DNA of 7,535 nt from Robiginitomaculum sp. (GCA_002733485.1 NVVU01000044.1:16625-24159); one strand, 5' to 3'. Shown: positions 1 through 6,125, numbered from the stretch's first letter. Numbers and translations: made by a program. The notes: a model not told the origin generated them from the letters alone.

Positions 1-622
1 CGCTATGGCAAAAGAATCCAAAGCGCAAGGGGCCGATGCGGTTCTGGTGGCGGCACCCTATTACAACAAGCCTTCGCAGGAGGGCATATACGCGCATTTT
101 GCCGCCATCGCAGAGATCGGCATTCCGGTGATTATGTATAATGTACCGGGGCGCTCGGTTGTTGATATATCGGTGCAAACCATGGGACGGTTGGCAGCGT
201 TGGAGATGATTGTAGGGGTTAAAGATGCCACCGCCGATATGGGCCGCATTGCCGATCAGCGCGCCGGGTGCGGGGCTGACTTTGTACAGCTTTCGGGTGA
301 TGATTTTTCGGCGCTGGGCTTTGTCGCCCATGGCGGAAAGGGCTGTATTTCGGTAACTTCCAATGTGGCGCCGGGTCTTTGTGCGCTAATGCAAAATGCC
401 TTGCAAAATAATGACTATACTAAGGCTTGTGCCATCAATGATGCCTTGCAAATTTTGCATCACGCCTTGTTTGCAGATGCCAGCCCGGCTCCGGTGAAAT
501 ATGCGCTATCGCAAATGGGCATGATAAAGCCAACCTTGCGTTTGCCTATGACCGAAGCCAGTGAAAGTGCCTGCAAAGCGGTACGTGAGGCCCTGAAATT
601 TCTGGAAGGCTGGAGGGGCTAA
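1..622 (+). CDS. dapA: 4-hydroxy-tetrahydrodipicolinate synthase (DapA), 5' end missing
   Basis: DapA condenses pyruvate with aspartate semialdehyde in the cytoplasm, the first committed step to diaminopimelate and lysine. The reading frame is open from base 2 to a TAA at 620-622, so the true start lies upstream. From alignment by memory to E. coli DapA (292 residues), about 87 N-terminal residues are missing, including the Thr-Thr pair of the active site. Numbering from the Met at base 5, visible landmarks are PYYNKPSQEG (18-27, with the Tyr corresponding to E. coli Tyr107), YNVPGR (45-50, general acid/base Tyr45 and substrate-binding Arg50), GVKDAT (71-76, Schiff-base Lys73, codon 221-223), LSGDD and the ending TLRLPMT. 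All catalytic residues that fall in the window are intact. The stop overlaps the smpB start by one base (TAATG), so translational coupling is likely. The Met at base 5 is internal, not the start. Identification is secure. Confidence 0.95.
   Translation, partial: AMAKESKAQGADAVLVAAPYYNKPSQEGIYAHFAAIAEIGIPVIMYNVPGRSVVDISVQTMGRLAALEMIVGVKDATADMGRIADQRAGCGADFVQLSGDDFSALGFVAHGGKGCISVTSNVAPGLCALMQNALQNNDYTKACAINDALQILHHALFADASPAPVKYALSQMGMIKPTLRLPMTEASESACKAVREALKFLEGWRG
612..616 (+). promoter_or_regulatory. smpB ribosome binding site inside dapA
   Basis: GGAGG (continuing as GGAGGGG to 618) lies inside the last codons of dapA, five bases before the ATG at 622. It is close to ideal and fixes the smpB start. 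With the TAATG overlap it suggests smpB is translated from the dapA message by reinitiation or direct loading. Confidence 0.8.
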
Positions 623-1098
623 TGGCGGCTAAAAAGAACGATAGCGGGCGAAAAGTCGTCGCCGATAATCGCCGCGCGCGTTATGATTATCACCTTGATG
701 AGGTGTTTGAGACCGGGATTGTGTTGACCGGAACGGAGGTTAAATCCTTGCGGACCGGACAGACCAGTATCGCCGAATCCTATGTGGCGGTTACCGGGGA
801 CGAACTGGAACTGGTCAATGCCAATATCCCGATTTACGAGGCGGCGAACCGGGAGAATCATGCGCCAAAACGCCCGCGCCGTTTGCTGATGCACCGGAGG
901 GAAATTGATAAAATCCTGGCCGCTATCACGCGGCAGGGGCGCACCGTGGTGCCGTTGAAATTATACTTTAATAACCGTGGGATCGTGAAGCTGGAAATTG
1001 CCATCGCTACGGGCAAAAAACTGCATGACAAGCGCACTACCAGCAAGGATCGGGACTGGAAACGTGATCAGGGACGGCTGATGCGCGATCGCGGCTAG
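622..1098 (+). CDS. smpB: SsrA-binding protein SmpB
   Basis: SmpB binds the tRNA-like end of tmRNA and, in the ribosomal A site, mimics the missing codon-anticodon part so that stalled ribosomes are released and the nascent peptide is tagged for degradation. The 158-residue product has normal family length. Recognisable segments are the start of the OB-fold (NRRARYDY, about 17-24), the hallmark GIVLTGTEVKSLR (about 32-44), the NRENHAPKRPRRLL basic stretch (about 76-89), VPLKLYF, the KLEIAIATGKKLHDKR segment, and the C-terminal KDRDWKRDQGRLMR tail, which becomes helical in the decoding channel. The start is set by GGAGG five bases upstream and the one-base overlap with dapA. The TAG at 1096-1098 shares bases with the TAG of the convergent gene. 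The ssrA (tmRNA) gene itself is not in this window. Confidence 0.97.
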   Translation: MAAKKNDSGRKVVADNRRARYDYHLDEVFETGIVLTGTEVKSLRTGQTSIAESYVAVTGDELELVNANIPIYEAANRENHAPKRPRRLLMHRREIDKILAAITRQGRTVVPLKLYFNNRGIVKLEIAIATGKKLHDKRTTSKDRDWKRDQGRLMRDRG

Positions 1099-1589
1099 CG
1101 GCAGGTGGGTATGGTCAGACCGTTTGGCAAAATGGTGCTGTCATCGCCGCAAGCCTTGTCCAGCTGTTGCTGTCTGATATGGGCACCCACCAGATTGGCA
1201 CCGGACAGGCAGGCCCCGGTCAGGTCCGCGCCGGTAAAGTCCGCATAGCCTGCGTAAACACCGACCATATTGGCTTTGCGCAAATTGGTGTTGATAAAGC
1301 TGGCACGGGTAAAACGGCCACCAAACATATTGGCCACCGAAAGATCAGCGGCAGAAAAATTGGAGTGATCCATGGTCGAAAGACTAAGGTCAGCCTGGCG
1401 CAAACGCGCGCCATTCAAGGTCCGCCAGGGCAGATTTAAATATGAAAAATCGGCCTGAAATAAATTGCAGCGGGGGCAGGTTTTGCCCCCATTGCGTATC
1501 TTTTCTATCTGGCTGGCATTTTGCGCCATTACCGGCATCGCGCCGACGAGCGCAAAAATAACTACAAGAAGTGCAGGCGTTTTGCCCAT
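1095..1589 (-). CDS. exported pentapeptide-repeat protein with N- and C-terminal Cys pairs
   Basis: The protein is 164 residues. Residues 1-22 form a typical Sec signal peptide: Lys3, a hydrophobic core ALLVVIFALVGA, and probable cleavage after VMA before QNASQ, so the mature protein should be periplasmic or secreted. Residues 42-146 are 21 uninterrupted pentads of the A(D/N)LxX kind, predicted to form a right-handed quadrilateral beta-helix of about five coils. The helix is bracketed by Cys38 and Cys41 (TCPRC) and by Cys147 and Cys163 (KACG and IPTC), with Cys127 inside a pentad; disulfide capping is an inference. I chose the ATG at 1587-1589 because the signal peptide begins there and a weak GGGA lies eight bases upstream. 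The frame stays open to an ATG at 1676 inside nrdJ, but that would bury the signal sequence. The gene follows nrdJ by 55 bp on the same strand. Function unknown; similar proteins are, to my recollection, common in alphaproteobacteria. Confidence 0.85.
   Translation of the reverse strand: MGKTPALLVVIFALVGAMPVMAQNASQIEKIRNGGKTCPRCNLFQADFSYLNLPWRTLNGARLRQADLSLSTMDHSNFSAADLSVANMFGGRFTRASFINTNLRKANMVGVYAGYADFTGADLTGACLSGANLVGAHIRQQQLDKACGDDSTILPNGLTIPTCR
1152..1466 (-). repeat. 21 tandem pentapeptide repeats (protein-level)
   Basis: The codons for residues 42-146 of the exported protein encode 21 consecutive five-residue units in unbroken register. The central position is Leu, Phe, Met or Ile in nearly all units, and Ala, Asp or Asn dominate the preceding positions. 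YAGYA (residues 112-116) is the most divergent unit. The repeats are diverged at DNA level, so this is an old structural repeat rather than a recent slippage tract. Confidence 0.85.
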
Positions 1590-1598
1590 GACCTTGAT

Positions 1599-1636
1599 CC
1601 CGTTCAAAATACAGCCACAAGTGCAGCATAAACGGG
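1599..1636 (-). other. inverted repeat between nrdJ stop and the pentapeptide gene start
   Basis: In the 55-bp gap, CCCGTT (read on the - strand from 1636) and AACGGG (from 1604) are perfectly complementary 6-mers separated by 26 bases. The second arm overlaps the GGGA that serves as the likely ribosome binding site of the downstream gene. There is no T-run after it, so it does not look like an intrinsic terminator. It could be chance, or it could mask the ribosome binding site when the two genes share a message. Confidence 0.3.
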
Positions 1637-1644
1637 TAAGGATA

Positions 1645-4600
1645 TTATGAACAACCCGTTGTAGCACCGCAAACATCGCATTTCAGGCAGGTGCCATTAC
1701 GCACCAAAGTGAAGTGGCCACAATCGGGACAGGCATCGCCGGTATAGCCGCGGGCCTTGGACTGGCGACGAACATCGGGCATAAATCCGGGCGGCAGAGC
1801 GCTGGAGCTACGCCCACCGGCACTGCCACTTTCTTGCACCATGTCGCCTGGCTGAACATAAGCATCATCGCCGTCTTGATGCTCTTGGGCTTCCTTCTTC
1901 TGCCGCGCCTGCGCATCTAGCATAACCACGTTTTCAGGCAGTTGCCCTCGGGCAAATCCCTTGGAAATATAATCAGATACAACGCTTTCATGAGGAGGTG
2001 CATTATCAGAAGACCCTTTGCCCAGGCCATCGGCCCCCGTGTTAGGATGTACATGGGCCAGGTCATCACGGCCAAGATAGGAGACCGCGAGTTCCCTGAA
2101 AATATAATCCAGAATCGAGGTGGCGTTCTTAATGGAATCATTGCCGGTGACCGGGCCGGCGGGCTCGAACCGGGTGAAGATATAAGCGTCCACAAACTCT
2201 TCCAGCGGCACGCCATATTGCAGGCCAATGGAAATGGCGATGGCAAAATTATTCATCAGGCTACGAAAGGCAGCGCCTTCCTTATGCATATCGAGGAAAA
2301 TTTCACCCAGCGTGCCATCATCAAATTCGCCGGTATGCAAGTATACCTTATGGCCGCCTACGCTGGATTTTTGGATATAACCTTTGCGCCGATCAGGCAG
2401 GCGATTGCGTTTGGCCTGTACCTCGACCACCCGTTCAATGACTTTTTCAACGATTCTCTCGGTCAGAATGCGGGTTTTCTCAGGGGCCGAGGCTGATACT
2501 GCCTCTTCCAGTGCATCCATGTCTTCATCATTAAATACGGTAGAACTGAGCGGTTGCGAGAGCTTGGAGCCATCGCGATAAAGAGCCACGGCCTTCAGGC
2601 CTAACGTCCAGGCCTGGTGATAATTGCTGGCGCAATCTTCAATGCTGGCATCTATTGGCATATTGATGGTTTTGGAGATAGCCCCTGAAATAAAGGGCTG
2701 TGCCGCCGCCATCATATGTAAATGAGACTGGGCGTTTAAAAACCGAGAGCCAGTACGGCCACATGGAGTGGCACAATCAAACACCGGCAAGTGTTTGTCC
2801 TGTAAATGTGGAGCGCTTTCCAGTGTCATCGCCCCGCAACAATAGATGTTGGCAATGTTGATTTGCTCGGAGGTAAAGCCAATGGCCCGTAACAGGTCCG
2901 TATCCGGGTCGTCCATTTGTTCCTGGGTCAGGCCCAGGGCGTCCCGGCAAAACCCATCGCCCAGCGCCCAGCGTGTGAAGACAAAACGCAGATCAAAGGC
3001 ATCTTTGAGGGAGCTTTCAATTTTCTGGCGCTCAAATTCGGTAAACCCCTTGGCCATCAACGCGCCCCAGCCAAGCTCGGGAGAGCCTTCAAGTGTACTG
3101 TGGCCAGTGGCATAGGCACAAATTTCGGCGCTTTGTTCTTCCTCATAACCCAATGCAGCAAGGGCTTCGGGAACCGAGCGGTTGATAATTTTGAAATAAC
3201 CGCCGCCAGCCAGTTTTTTAAATTTTACCAGGGCAAAGTCCGGCTCGATCCCGGTGGTATCACAATCCATAACCAACCCTATGGTGCCGGTGGGGGCAAC
3301 GACACTGACCTGGGCATTGCGATAGCCATGGCGCTTTCCTGCCTTTAAGGCTTCTTCCCACACTTGGGGGGCCCGTATGGCCAAGGCCTCAAAAGGACAG
3401 GCTTTGGCAATTAGAGGCAGGGGTGCAAGGTCCAGACCTTCATACTGGTCAAGTTCGCTAATTCCCTGCGCCGCGCGGGTGTGGTTTGCAATCACGCGCA
3501 ACATGGATTTTTTATTATCATTATAGGCCGGGAAGGGGGCCAGCTCTTCGGCCATTTCAGCCGAGGTTTTATAGGCTACGCCGGTCATCAAAGCGCTGAT
3601 ACTGGCGGCGGTGGCGCGCCCGGCCTCGGAATCATAGCCAAGTCCAGTGGACATTAAAAATCCGCCCAGATTAGCATAACCCAGGCCTAAAGTGCGATAT
3701 TCGTGTGAGCGTTCAGCAATGATTTTGGATGGGTATTGCGCCATGGCCACAGATATTTCGAGTACAATTGTCCATAAACGGCAGGCATGTTCAAAGCTAT
3801 CCGTATCGAACCGGCCCTGATCATCCAGAAATTTTTTCAGGTTGAGTGAGGCCAGATTACAGGCGGTATCATCCAAAAACATATATTCCGAACAGGGGTT
3901 GGAGCCGCGAATTTCCTCAGCATCGGCACAGGTGTTCCAGGCGTTGATGGTGTCATGAAACTGTATGCCCGGATCGGCGCAGGCCCAGCCTGCCTTGGCA
4001 ATTTTATTCCATAAACCGCGTGCGGAAATAGTTTTATGAATCTGGCCATCCGTACGTTGTATCAAATCCCAATTGCCATCTTCGTCTACGGAACGCATGA
4101 AGGCATTGGAAACCCGCACCGAATTGTTGGCATTTTGCCCCGATACGGTTTGGTAGGCCTCTGAATCCCAATCCGCATCAAAAACGACCATATCCAGATC
4201 ATCCTGGCCCAGACGGGCAAGACGCAAGGCCTGATCTATGGCCCCATCGGGAACTCCATCCCGTCTGGCTGCACGAATTTCGCGCAAAAGGGCAGCATTT
4301 TTCTTGGGATCAAAGCAATCTTCTTCATCGCCCGAGCATTGCACACAGGACTTCACAATGGCATCGAGGCGTTTTTTAAGAACCTTAGAGCCAGTCACCA
4401 GCGCCGCCACTTTGGCTTCTTCATGGCGTTTCCAGTCTACGAATTCCTCAATATCGGGATGATCGGCATCCACGATGATCATTTTGGCGGCGCGGCGCGT
4501 GGTGCCACCGGATTTCACCGCCCCGGCGGCCCGGTCACCAACCCGTAAAAAGCTCATCAGGCCAGACGAAACACCGCCTCCAGATAACGGCTCGCCCGAG

Positions 4601-5295
4601 CCGCGCAAGGTCGAAAAATTGGTGCCCGATCCTGATCCAAATTTAAATATACGGGTCTCGCGAGCCCACAAATCCATAATCCCGCCTTCCCCTACCAGAT
4701 CATCTTTCAAGCTCTGGATGAAACAGGCATGGGGCTGGGGATGCTCATAGGCATTGGTGGACTGGATGACTTCGCCGGTTTTCTGATCAACGTAATGGTG
4801 ACCCTGGGCCGGGCCGCTCAGGCCATAAGCCCAATGCAGGCCGGTATTGAACCATTGCGGGGAGTTGGGGGCGGCCATCTGGCTGACCAGCATAAAGCGC
4901 AACTCGTCATAAAAGGCTTTGGCGTCTTCCTCCTGGGTGAAATAACCAAGTTTCCAGCCCCAATAGGTCCAGGTGCCGGCCATGCGATCAAATACCTGCC
5001 GAACACTGGTTTCCGCCCCAAATTTAGCGGATTTGGTGGCTTTGTGCCGCCGCAACCATGTAGGCGTATCCGTTTCGTCTATAGGGCTGGTCTCAGAGGG
5101 GACGCCGGCTTTGCGCAAATATTTTTGTGCCAAAACGTCAATGGCAACCTGACTCCAGTTCTTGGGAGCTTCTATGTCGTCCGCTTCAAAAATAGCAGTT
5201 CCATCAGGATTGCGTATTTCACTATGGGTTTTTTTGAACGCAATATTGCCATATGGCCCGGCATCCTTATCTGTAAAGCGGCGACTGATTTTCAT
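1645..5295 (-). CDS. nrdJ: class II adenosylcobalamin-dependent ribonucleotide reductase, large form
   Basis: NrdJ reduces ribonucleotides to deoxyribonucleotides using a cobalamin-generated thiyl radical, with no oxygen requirement. The product is 1,216 residues, normal for the long alphaproteobacterial form. Numbered from the chosen Met, the main sites are Cys191 (PHACFIQS), Asn466-Cys468-Glu470 (NPCSE, radical Cys468), Cys479 (DTACNLASLNL) and the phosphate-binding APTGTIG (667-673). A Cys-bearing insertion (KSCVQC...DC, 316-327) sits before the SGQNANNSVR motif. After a charged helix (about 940-970) comes a TSCPD-type domain (about 971-1076), a flexible linker (about 1127-1171), and a tail with CPDC (1189, 1192), CLKCDVC (1203, 1206, 1209) and GCS (1215). 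This tail resembles a zinc ribbon and probably supplies the Cys that re-reduce the active site. I see no N-terminal ATP-cone, and no nrdAB or nrdDG in the window. The ATG at 5295 has AGGGGAG six bases upstream; the 49 in-frame codons before it do not resemble the family. Confidence 0.97.
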   Translation of the reverse strand: MKISRRFTDKDAGPYGNIAFKKTHSEIRNPDGTAIFEADDIEAPKNWSQVAIDVLAQKYLRKAGVPSETSPIDETDTPTWLRRHKATKSAKFGAETSVRQVFDRMAGTWTYWGWKLGYFTQEEDAKAFYDELRFMLVSQMAAPNSPQWFNTGLHWAYGLSGPAQGHHYVDQKTGEVIQSTNAYEHPQPHACFIQSLKDDLVGEGGIMDLWARETRIFKFGSGSGTNFSTLRGSGEPLSGGGVSSGLMSFLRVGDRAAGAVKSGGTTRRAAKMIIVDADHPDIEEFVDWKRHEEAKVAALVTGSKVLKKRLDAIVKSCVQCSGDEEDCFDPKKNAALLREIRAARRDGVPDGAIDQALRLARLGQDDLDMVVFDADWDSEAYQTVSGQNANNSVRVSNAFMRSVDEDGNWDLIQRTDGQIHKTISARGLWNKIAKAGWACADPGIQFHDTINAWNTCADAEEIRGSNPCSEYMFLDDTACNLASLNLKKFLDDQGRFDTDSFEHACRLWTIVLEISVAMAQYPSKIIAERSHEYRTLGLGYANLGGFLMSTGLGYDSEAGRATAASISALMTGVAYKTSAEMAEELAPFPAYNDNKKSMLRVIANHTRAAQGISELDQYEGLDLAPLPLIAKACPFEALAIRAPQVWEEALKAGKRHGYRNAQVSVVAPTGTIGLVMDCDTTGIEPDFALVKFKKLAGGGYFKIINRSVPEALAALGYEEEQSAEICAYATGHSTLEGSPELGWGALMAKGFTEFERQKIESSLKDAFDLRFVFTRWALGDGFCRDALGLTQEQMDDPDTDLLRAIGFTSEQINIANIYCCGAMTLESAPHLQDKHLPVFDCATPCGRTGSRFLNAQSHLHMMAAAQPFISGAISKTINMPIDASIEDCASNYHQAWTLGLKAVALYRDGSKLSQPLSSTVFNDEDMDALEEAVSASAPEKTRILTERIVEKVIERVVEVQAKRNRLPDRRKGYIQKSSVGGHKVYLHTGEFDDGTLGEIFLDMHKEGAAFRSLMNNFAIAISIGLQYGVPLEEFVDAYIFTRFEPAGPVTGNDSIKNATSILDYIFRELAVSYLGRDDLAHVHPNTGADGLGKGSSDNAPPHESVVSDYISKGFARGQLPENVVMLDAQARQKKEAQEHQDGDDAYVQPGDMVQESGSAGGRSSSALPPGFMPDVRRQSKARGYTGDACPDCGHFTLVRNGTCLKCDVCGATTGCS

Positions 5296-5301
5296 GTGTG
5301 G

Positions 5302-5308
5302 CTCCCCT
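5302..5308 (-). promoter_or_regulatory. nrdJ ribosome binding site
   Basis: AGGGGAG on the - strand lies six bases before the ATG at 5295. It is the strongest Shine-Dalgarno match in the divergent region and decides the nrdJ start over the upstream in-frame ATG codons. Its upstream edge directly touches the inverted repeat at 5309-5351. Confidence 0.85.
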
Positions 5309-5351
5309 GTCTGGTATTTGGCCTTGCGGTCGAAACTCACAAACGCCAGAC
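5309..5351 (-). promoter_or_regulatory. imperfect 12-bp inverted repeat (leader hairpin) abutting the nrdJ ribosome binding site
   Basis: On the nrdJ strand, GTCTGGCGTTTG is followed by 19 bases and then CAAATACCAGAC. Ten of twelve positions are Watson-Crick complementary; in RNA one of the other two can form G-U, leaving a single C-A mismatch. The 3' arm ends exactly where AGGGGAG starts. As RNA this could hold or expose the ribosome binding site; as DNA it could be an operator. It is not a cobalamin riboswitch, being too short and lacking the B12-box sequence. Confidence 0.5.
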
Positions 5352-5392
5352 TTACTTTTCGGATATTGCGCGGAGTCGTTCGGGACACGCAA

Positions 5393-5408
5393 CCACAATT
5401 TATAACAT
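5393..5408 (-). promoter_or_regulatory. degenerate NrdR-box-like site, possibly over a -10 element
   Basis: The - strand reads ATGTTATAAATTGTGG, matching 11 of 16 positions of the NrdR consensus ACACWATATATWGTGT, with the right half much better than the left. NrdR represses ribonucleotide reductase genes, so the position (about 100 bp before the nrdJ start) is plausible. It contains TATAAA, which could be a -10 with a poor TTATGA -35 at 18 bp. NrdR sites normally occur as two boxes; I could not find a good second one, so this is weak. Confidence 0.25.
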
Positions 5409-5459
5409 TTGGCCTGCATGCCTCATAATGTCGCATCGACAATCGCTTTATTTATAAAA

Positions 5460-5476
5460 ATTTCCTATAATTTCCT
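5460..5476 (+). promoter_or_regulatory. AT-rich direct repeats with consensus -10 TATAAT
   Basis: ATTTCCT occurs at 5460-5466 and again at 5470-5476, exactly one helical turn apart, and TATAAT (5466-5471) spans the junction. TATAAT is a perfect sigma-70 type -10 and would start a transcript near 5478, giving the response-regulator gene a leader of about 60 bases. The expected -35 position (TCGCTT at 17 bp) matches poorly, so the promoter would need an activator; the phased repeats could be its binding site. This last step is inference. Confidence 0.35.
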
Positions 5477-5529
5477 TTGTACGTGATCTTTTAACTTTTT
5501 TGCTTTAGGTTGTTGGCTAGGTAAATTAC

Positions 5530-5534
5530 GGGGA
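5530..5534 (+). promoter_or_regulatory. response-regulator ribosome binding site
   Basis: GGGGA ends directly against the ATG at 5535 but lies six bases before the in-frame GTG at 5541, the same spacing as at nrdJ. It therefore favours the GTG as initiation codon. Confidence 0.5.
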
Positions 5535-5538
5535 ATGT

Positions 5539-5550
5539 TTGTGATCACAA
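5539..5550. promoter_or_regulatory. perfect 12-bp palindrome over the response-regulator start
   Basis: TTGTGATCACAA is its own reverse complement and contains TGTGA and TCACA, the half-sites of CRP/FNR-family regulators, but with no spacer where the classical CRP site has six bases. It overlaps the probable GTG start at 5541, so a bound protein would block initiation or early elongation. It may be chance. Confidence 0.3.
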
Positions 5551-6101
5551 CCGAGATCATAAAGCGGATGAGTGTCGTGGTTATCGACGATTCTCAACGT
5601 ATTCGGTCACTCATGGCGGCGCTGTTGCGTGACCTGGGATGTCATTCTGTACGTCCCTATGAAGGGGTGGATCAGGCCTGTACTGGCATTGAAAAGGACC
5701 GTCCGACACTGGTATTATGCGATTGGAAAATGGCGGCCGCTGATGGCGGTGTGTTTCTGGATAGAATCCGGACGCACCAGGATGACTATATCGCCAGCAC
5801 GCCCGTTGTAATCGTAACCGGGTTTGGCTCTCGGGACATATTGGTTGAGGCCATGCAAAAAGGTGCCACACAGTTTCTGGTCAAACCCGTTGTGCCTCGC
5901 GAATTGTTAAAAAAAATGGCCTTCGTCCACAACGATGATCGTGAAATGGTGCGACGCCATGGTCGCATGATATATATGAAGGCCAAAACGGCACCTAAGC
6001 CCGCACCGGCTAAGGTCTTGCCTAGCAAGCTATCGGCAACCCTGAAACATCAGGCGCCGGTCACTGCTGCAGAGACCGATTCAAGTGTCTGGGAACTCTG
6101 A
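5541..6101 (+). CDS. single-domain CheY-like response regulator
   Basis: The product is 186 residues from the GTG at 5541 and should be cytoplasmic. A complete receiver domain occupies about residues 10-122: acidic pair Asp16-Asp17 (VIDDS), phospho-acceptor Asp61 (LVLCDWKM), switch Thr93 (VIVTGFG), aromatic Phe112 and Lys115 (FLVKPV). All phosphorylation residues are present, so it should be a working phospho-receiver. The remaining residues, about 123-186, form a basic helix-like stretch (LLKKMAFVHNDD...RRHGR) and then a Pro/Ala/Lys-rich tail ending SSVWEL; I see no DNA-binding or enzymatic output domain. No histidine kinase is next to it. Start choice: the ATG at 5535 has no spacing from GGGGA, the GTG at 5541 has six bases, and the ATG at 5568 would begin right at the domain (MSVVVIDD). 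It is divergent from nrdJ and 99 bp before parC. Its specific pathway cannot be inferred. Confidence 0.88.
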   Translation: MITTEIIKRMSVVVIDDSQRIRSLMAALLRDLGCHSVRPYEGVDQACTGIEKDRPTLVLCDWKMAAADGGVFLDRIRTHQDDYIASTPVVIVTGFGSRDILVEAMQKGATQFLVKPVVPRELLKKMAFVHNDDREMVRRHGRMIYMKAKTAPKPAPAKVLPSKLSATLKHQAPVTAAETDSSVWEL

Positions 6102-6116
6102 AACATCTTCCCCAGA
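6088..6116 (+). terminator. stop-codon-spanning hairpin after the response regulator (possible attenuator)
   Basis: TCTGGGAA (6088-6095) can pair with TTCCCCAGA (6108-6116) with one bulged C; the 12-base loop contains the TGA stop at 6099-6101. The following bases are TTATGAG, not a T-run, so it is a poor intrinsic terminator by itself. It may protect the 3' end or contribute to termination together with the next hairpin. Confidence 0.35.
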
Positions 6117-6125
6117 TTATGAGTC

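Noticed and set aside
1167..1439. 90-codon open frame on the + strand, rich in Gly and Thr, opposite the pentapeptide repeats
   Set aside because: Its apparent repetitiveness is just the complement of the pentapeptide codons.
1095..1589. Qnr/MfpA-like topoisomerase-protecting role for the pentapeptide protein, given parC nearby
   Set aside because: The protein has a signal peptide and so should not meet cytoplasmic topoisomerase; parC is 4.6 kb away on the other strand.
1590..1676. N-terminal extension of the pentapeptide protein from an ATG at 1676 inside nrdJ
   Set aside because: It would place 29 unrelated residues before a clear signal peptide and overlap the nrdJ zinc-ribbon codons.
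5267..5419. 50-codon ORF on the - strand overlapping the nrdJ start (possible leader peptide)
   Set aside because: Its ATG has GAGG only one base upstream, the composition is unremarkable, and it runs through the inverted repeat and into nrdJ in another frame; no evidence of coding.
5296..5440. Cobalamin riboswitch before nrdJ
   Set aside because: No B12-box-like sequence on the - strand, and the space before the ATG is short for the roughly 200-base fold.
5296..5442. N-terminal extension of nrdJ by 49 in-frame codons from an ATG at 5442
   Set aside because: The extra residues do not resemble NrdJ, no ribosome binding site fits, and the ATG at 5295 has an ideal AGGGGAG and begins the family-typical N-terminus.
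4729..5457. 242-codon open frame on the + strand opposite the nrdJ N-terminus
   Set aside because: It is antisense to a highly conserved protein-coding region, with no family resemblance; it is a codon-bias shadow. The same holds for + strand frames at 1942-2496 and 2917-3348.
5509..5527. TTGCTT / TAAATT promoter just before the response regulator
   Set aside because: It would start transcription at or after the GGGGA ribosome binding site, leaving no usable leader.
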